DNA of 51,564 nt from DAISJI01 sp964559835. GTDB lineage: Bacteria; Acidobacteriota; Terriglobia; Terriglobales; Acidobacteriaceae. The translations under genes and the position numbers were made by a program. The stretch lies in contig CAZLJE010000035.1 of NCBI GenBank assembly GCA_964559835.1, forward strand, positions 1-51,564. Direction: 5' to 3'. The notes under the pieces are model-generated. The model searched no databases, had not been told where the DNA came from, and was given only the letters and a program-made list of their open reading frames with translations. Each line of letters begins with the position of its first letter. The stretch's first letter is position 1. Positions 48,582-51,564 of this stretch are shown one piece after another.

Positions 48582-49868
48582 ATGCCGGTCGCGCGAATCA
48601 TCACTACGTCTCCCGCTGAAGTCGAAGAACTCCGCCGCCAACTCACAGCCGCAGGGTATTCCGTAAAATTCGCCGCGCCCGACGAGCAGTTCTCGGATGC
48701 GGACGTCGTCGTCGCCGCCGCCAACGTACACCGGGATTACGCGCTGCAATACGCGTCCGAAGTCGCAGACGAGGCGGGCGCGGATGTCATCGTCGCGCCG
48801 GGAGTGGTGGCGGGCAGCGCCGAACGATGGGAGCGCGCGCTTTCGCCCCCAACGCAAGTTCCGCAGCGCGATGATCGCGAAATGGCGCGAGCGCAAGAAT
48901 CGACCGCCGCGGCGGTGGCGTCCGGGACCGCGCAGGAGGTGAAGTCGGCGCTATCGGAAACGCGTGACGGAATGCGCGAAACCCTCGGAACGTACAGCAC
49001 GCGCGTCGGCGACGCATGGCAGGCGTTCCGCCAGAAACGCGAGCTGGCCGCGGAGGAGAAGCGGCTGGAACGAGAACGGCGCGAGATGGAGCGCGAGGAA
49101 CAGCGGCGGATCTTGCAGCAGCAACGGCTCGAAGCTGAGGCGCGCATGGCCGCCGAACGCGAGCGGTTGCGCGTCCAGCGGCAGGCGGAGCAGGAGCGGT
49201 TGCGGCGCGAGCAGGAAGAAATGCGCCGGGCGATGGAAGAAGAGAGGGCGCGGATCGCGGCCGAGCGCGAGCGACTTGCGCACCTGCAGGCTCCTGGTAG
49301 CGCAGGCGTCTCGCCTGCCACGTTGCGACCGGATGTCACGCCCGTTGCTCCGGTCATGGCCGCCCCGGTGCGGCCGGTGATGACGCCATCGCGGCGCCCG
49401 GCAGTGCACGGACACCATCCGGTGGCGCGGCGCGCCGGGGGACGCGACCAGGGATTTCAGAAGGCGGCAGTCGTGGCATCGGTTTTGGCGCTGGTGGCGA
49501 TGGTGGGATTTGCCATCGCGATGAACATGCATCCGTCTTCGCCGATGCCGCACAGCATGGTGCAGAACCCAGTGCAGGAGAAGAGTCCCTTCGGAGCGGC
49601 GAGCATCACGCCGGCCGCGACCACGGTCAATCCACCAGCCCCTGCGGCGCCCGTGACGCGCGCGCCACTGCCCCAACGCGATGGACCCGCTCATGCCGAG
49701 CCTGCACCGAAAGCAACCAAGCCCTCTCCGAGCCGGACGCGTCGAGCGGCGCGGGACAACTACGTCGCCGAAGACGAAGTCATCGTCCATCACTACGGCG
49801 ACACGGCGCAGAAGCATCCAGCCGCAGCGCAGACGCAGGCAGGAATCCGCAGGTACTCGGATCAGTAA
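48582..49868 (+). CDS. coiled-coil membrane protein of unknown function
   Basis: From ATG 48582 (428 aa) the order is: a small alpha/beta N-terminal region (MPVARIITTSPAEVEELRRQLTAAGYSVKFA, then DADVVVAAA); a linker; a long Arg/Glu coiled coil (about 145-255, repeated EERARIAAERERL-type heptads); a Pro-rich stretch; one membrane helix (AAVVASVLALVAMVGFAIAM, about 318-337); and a Pro/Ala-rich tail. The N-terminal part resembles a fragment of a nucleotide- or ligand-binding fold but I cannot name it. The GSAGVSPA peptide near residue 241 is encoded by a REP-like palindrome. Confidence 0.75.
   Translation: MPVARIITTSPAEVEELRRQLTAAGYSVKFAAPDEQFSDADVVVAAANVHRDYALQYASEVADEAGADVIVAPGVVAGSAERWERALSPPTQVPQRDDREMARAQESTAAAVASGTAQEVKSALSETRDGMRETLGTYSTRVGDAWQAFRQKRELAAEEKRLERERREMEREEQRRILQQQRLEAEARMAAERERLRVQRQAEQERLRREQEEMRRAMEEERARIAAERERLAHLQAPGSAGVSPATLRPDVTPVAPVMAAPVRPVMTPSRRPAVHGHHPVARRAGGRDQGFQKAAVVASVLALVAMVGFAIAMNMHPSSPMPHSMVQNPVQEKSPFGAASITPAATTVNPPAPAAPVTRAPLPQRDGPAHAEPAPKATKPSPSRTRRAARDNYVAEDEVIVHHYGDTAQKHPAAAQTQAGIRRYSDQ
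49302..49318. repeat. REP-like palindrome inside a coding gene
   Basis: GCAGGCG-TCT-CGCCTGC is a perfect 7-bp inverted repeat that encodes part of GSAGVSPA between the coiled coil and the Pro-rich region. I recognise this peptide from memory as a recurrent translation of a dispersed repeat in related genomes. Here it keeps the reading frame. Confidence 0.5.
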
Positions 49869-49882
49869 GACACTCCCGAAGC

Positions 49883-49911
49883 CCCACCCTAGCAAACCCG
49901 GCTAGGGTGGG
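49883..49911. repeat. REP-like perfect hairpin CCCACCCTAGC/GCTAGGGTGGG
   Basis: Two perfect 11-bp arms around AAACCCG begin 15 bases after the stop of the coiled-coil gene. It is related to the hairpin at 50563-50591 and to the units at 21371-21420. It could act as a terminator, though no U-run follows. Confidence 0.65.
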
Positions 49912-49937
49912 CCACCCGGTTTTGGGCGATTCTCGAC

Positions 49938-50361
49938 GCAGAGATCTTGTTTAGTACTTGGTAATCCAGAGGGTTGGGGTACCCCTCTCCCCCTTGAACC
50001 TAGGGCGAACCAGGATCCAGGTGCTTGCAACGTGCTGATGTACAGGCAGTTGGATCGGTTCGAGGTATGCCCAGGTAACCTGAGGATACTTGCGGGTAAC
50101 CCATGGGTATCCCAGCGAGAGCCCCCCTCCCCCTTTATCCCAGAGTCCCACAAAAAGTCGGCCAAACTCGTGGTTATCCCAAGAGCCGTCCCAAGGGAGA
50201 CGAGGCCAGCGTGTTTAGGCGTCGAAATTTACTCAGGCGTAAACATGTCGACTACGAGACCGAGAAGTCAATTTGCTGTCAAAGAACGAAACCCGCCAAA
50301 AGGCGGGTGGCCACTGGGGCACTCGAAATTACAGAACTATCGTGGCGCGAGAGAGAAGTAA
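49938..50361 (-). repeat. ~400-bp dispersed intergenic element, copy B
   Basis: Read on the minus strand, this copy runs from TTGACG-N17-CACGAT, through the hairpin CCCGCC-TTTT-GGCGGG (50292-50307), TTTCGTTCTTTGACA, CAAATTGACTT, CATGTTTACGCCTGAGTAAA, GAGTTTGGCCGACTT, GGGGGAGGGGG and GGGATACCCATGGGTTACCC (50094-50113), to AGCACGTT and GGATTACC. All blocks have counterparts in copy A in the same order. It lacks the ~30-base palindrome insertion of copy A. No protein-like frame fits both copies better than DNA-level conservation does. Confidence 0.75.
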
Positions 50362-50465
50362 CGTCAAGAACTATATTTGCTTAGAGGTCATTCATTTATA
50401 TGTTGTATAGCTGGCAGCTAATTGAGCAAGAGGCGGGTAGGGGAGATCTGGTGATTCGAATCCGG

Positions 50466-50495
50466 GTGGTCGGTGATCAGTGGTCGGTGCTCGGG
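50466..50495. repeat. GGTCGGTGATCAGTGG word repeat, single arm
   Basis: TGGTCGGTGATCAGTGGTCG continues with GTGCTCGGG, near-tandem words of the same family as 36283-36401. It lies in the repeat-rich gap before the DNA glycosylase gene. Confidence 0.45.
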
Positions 50496-50562
50496 ATGTG
50501 GAACCAACGGGTGAGGTCACGCTCGGGTGCGTGCGCTTCGCAAGAGACTGAGCGTTGTGGCG

Positions 50563-50591
50563 CCCACCCTTCCAAAACCGGTCAGGGTGGG
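50563..50591. repeat. REP-like hairpin CCCACCCT/AGGGTGGG
   Basis: An 8-bp perfect stem surrounds TCCAAAACCGGTC; the loop shares CAAAACCGG with the units at 21381 and 21407. GGGCACCC follows, as in the 49911 copy (GGCCACCC). Confidence 0.6.
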
Positions 50592-50678
50592 GCACCCACA
50601 TTTTGGTTGGTTCGGGAGAAACCAAAGCAAATGGGGCACCCGGCGCGCGAAACCCCAGTACCCTATACAACGACTTCT

Positions 50679-51317
50679 TTATTTCGTCGAGTGGGCCTTT
50701 GGACCGCTAACGAAGGGGTTGCCAACCTCAAAGAAGCGCAGCAACCGGCCGACCTCGCGGGTAATGCCGATGCGCACACTTGTGCCAATGTGCGCAGTCT
50801 TCCCCACCGCCGTGCCAAGCCAAAGCGGCCCGTCGGCGCACAGGTCAACGCCGTCCAGCCGCTGGTCGATCTGCAATGCAGCCGCAAGCCGCCCGGGCCC
50901 TCTCGCCACATCAATCAGGTTGTCAATCTTGCGGTGCCGCTGCATTAGTTCGATTCCATCGAGCGGTTCCAGCGCACGCAACAGTACGCCGGCGCCAACC
51001 CCGGGTTTTTCCGCCGTCACGTTGAGCATGTAAGACGTTCCATAAACGAAGTACACGTAAGCAAACCCGTTGCCCAAGAACAGGGAGTTGTTGCGGGCCG
51101 TTTGCCCGTGGTAAGCATGCCCGCTCGAATCGCCTGGTGGGTAAGCCTCGGTTTCGACAATGCGGCCGCTAATCCTGTTTCGCCCGATGTTGCGGACAAT
51201 TGTCTTCCCGATAAGGTATTGCGCCAGCTCAACGGTATCCACCGGCAAGCTGGCCCGTGAGAGTCGCCAGACATCATGCGCAACACGACGGGCGGTCTGC
51301 CATTCGCTGCTCCGCAT
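50679..51317 (-). CDS. mpg: DNA-3-methyladenine glycosylase (AAG/Mpg family)
   Basis: A 212-residue base-excision repair enzyme that removes alkylated purines. Family segments are LAQYLIGKTIVRN, RISGRIVETEAYPPGDSSGHAYHGQTARN with the catalytic Glu in ETEAY, FAYVYFVYGTSYMLNVTAE and RGPGRLAAAL. ATG 51317 has AGGGAAG six bases upstream; ATG 51338 adds seven residues. It is preceded by a repeat-rich gap on its 3' side and by the VOC gene on its 5' side, all on the minus strand. Confidence 0.92.
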   Translation of the reverse strand: MRSSEWQTARRVAHDVWRLSRASLPVDTVELAQYLIGKTIVRNIGRNRISGRIVETEAYPPGDSSGHAYHGQTARNNSLFLGNGFAYVYFVYGTSYMLNVTAEKPGVGAGVLLRALEPLDGIELMQRHRKIDNLIDVARGPGRLAAALQIDQRLDGVDLCADGPLWLGTAVGKTAHIGTSVRIGITREVGRLLRFFEVGNPFVSGPKAHSTK

Positions 51318-51435
51318 GGCGCTTCCCTGATGTTTCATCCGTATTTATGCTTTTGCGATCGAGCGGTGTTGTGTTGTTGGCGCCAATGGGCTAGCGCTGA
51401 GCGAACATTTAAGTCCGATTCATCCTGGCCGAGCG

Positions 51436-51564
51436 TTAACCGTACGTGAGGTCAGTGCTCTGTCCGACCTCGATAATATAGCCGTCGGGATCGCGGATGT
51501 AGCAGCGGATCTCGCCGTACTTGGGGATCGGCTCCGTGATGAACTCCGCTCCTCGACTTTTCCA
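51436..51564 (-). CDS. VOC (glyoxalase/dioxygenase) family protein, 3' end only
   Basis: The last 43 codons lie inside the window; the rest runs past its right edge. The segment GAEFITEPIPKYGEIRCYIRD followed by PDGYIIEVGQST is the typical C-terminal strand-loop-strand of vicinal oxygen chelate proteins, with the metal-binding Glu in IIEVGQ. The specific enzyme cannot be named from this fragment. Confidence 0.75.
   Translation of the reverse strand, partial: WKSRGAEFITEPIPKYGEIRCYIRDPDGYIIEVGQSTDLTYG

Noticed and set aside
50032..50361. Small frames at 50032-50361 (+) and 3115-3453 (-) sharing a short similar peptide (VKERNPP-GGW)
   Set aside because: The resemblance follows from the DNA element they sit in, including the CCCGCC/GGCGGG hairpin. 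Similarity outside this is no better at protein than at DNA level, and neither frame has a good start signal.
50445..50465. A T-arm-like motif (GATTCGAATCC) suggesting a tRNA
   Set aside because: No acceptor stem, anticodon arm or CCA context could be assembled around it on either strand. At most it is a tRNA fragment.

Overview
The window looks like a chromosomal segment of an Acidobacteriota (Terriglobia-like) genome. It is GC-rich and carries families that are hallmarks of that phylum: a VWFA-related acidobacterial-type protein, an Oar-like carboxypeptidase-regulatory/TonB-type outer-membrane protein, a CBM9/DUF5916 barrel protein, and three long FtsX/MacB-type permeases of the acidobacterial duplicated orphan permease (ADOP) kind. 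The taxonomic call is inferred from gene content only; there is no rRNA here.

Layout. 0.1-3 kb: argJ, then a Ser/Thr kinase fused to a YCII/DGPF domain. 3.2-3.6 kb: first copy of a ~400-bp dispersed non-coding element. 3.6-9.8 kb (minus): envelope operon DUF5666 > Oar-like receptor > VWFA protein. 9.9-14.4 kb: CBM9/DUF5916 barrel, an ArsB/CitT-type transporter and a convergent alcohol dehydrogenase. 14.5-17 kb: B12-binding radical SAM enzyme behind a perfect palindrome, and an orphan OmpR-type regulator. 17-21.3 kb: small FN3 protein, di-heme peroxidase, degenerate receiver protein, small hypothetical protein, STAS protein. 21.4-23.8 kb: DUF169 protein and a GT39-type membrane glycosyltransferase.

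23.8-37.7 kb (minus) is one long co-directional cluster: HlyD/MacA adaptor, two LolD/MacB ATPases, three ADOP permeases, a HEAT-repeat lipoprotein-like/secreted protein, and an NtrC/NtrY-type two-component pair at its distal end. A candidate sigma-54 element precedes the adaptor gene. Together these suggest an ABC efflux or envelope-export system with its own enhancer-binding regulator. Several gaps in the cluster are filled by self-complementary near-tandem short repeats.

37.9-46.1 kb: lysine/alanine-rich basic protein, HpnI-like glycosyltransferase, a solitary hicB next to a hicA remnant, and a beta-oxidation operon (fused 3-hydroxyacyl-CoA dehydrogenase/enoyl-CoA hydratase, thiolase, acyl-CoA dehydrogenase). 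A second hicB with a translationally coupled unknown partner interrupts this operon. 46.4 kb: a perfect 16-bp parS-consensus palindrome, suggesting the chromosome origin is not far away. 46.4-51.6 kb: Nudix hydrolase, patatin, two small proteins, a coiled-coil membrane protein, an 800-bp repeat-rich gap with the second inverted copy of the ~400-bp element, a 3-methyladenine DNA glycosylase, and the 3' end of a VOC-family gene.

No tRNA, rRNA, intact insertion sequence or CRISPR array was found. The most unusual items are the two-copy ~400-bp element, the kinase-YCII fusion, the parS site, the hicB loci, and the ADOP/ATPase/NtrC cluster.
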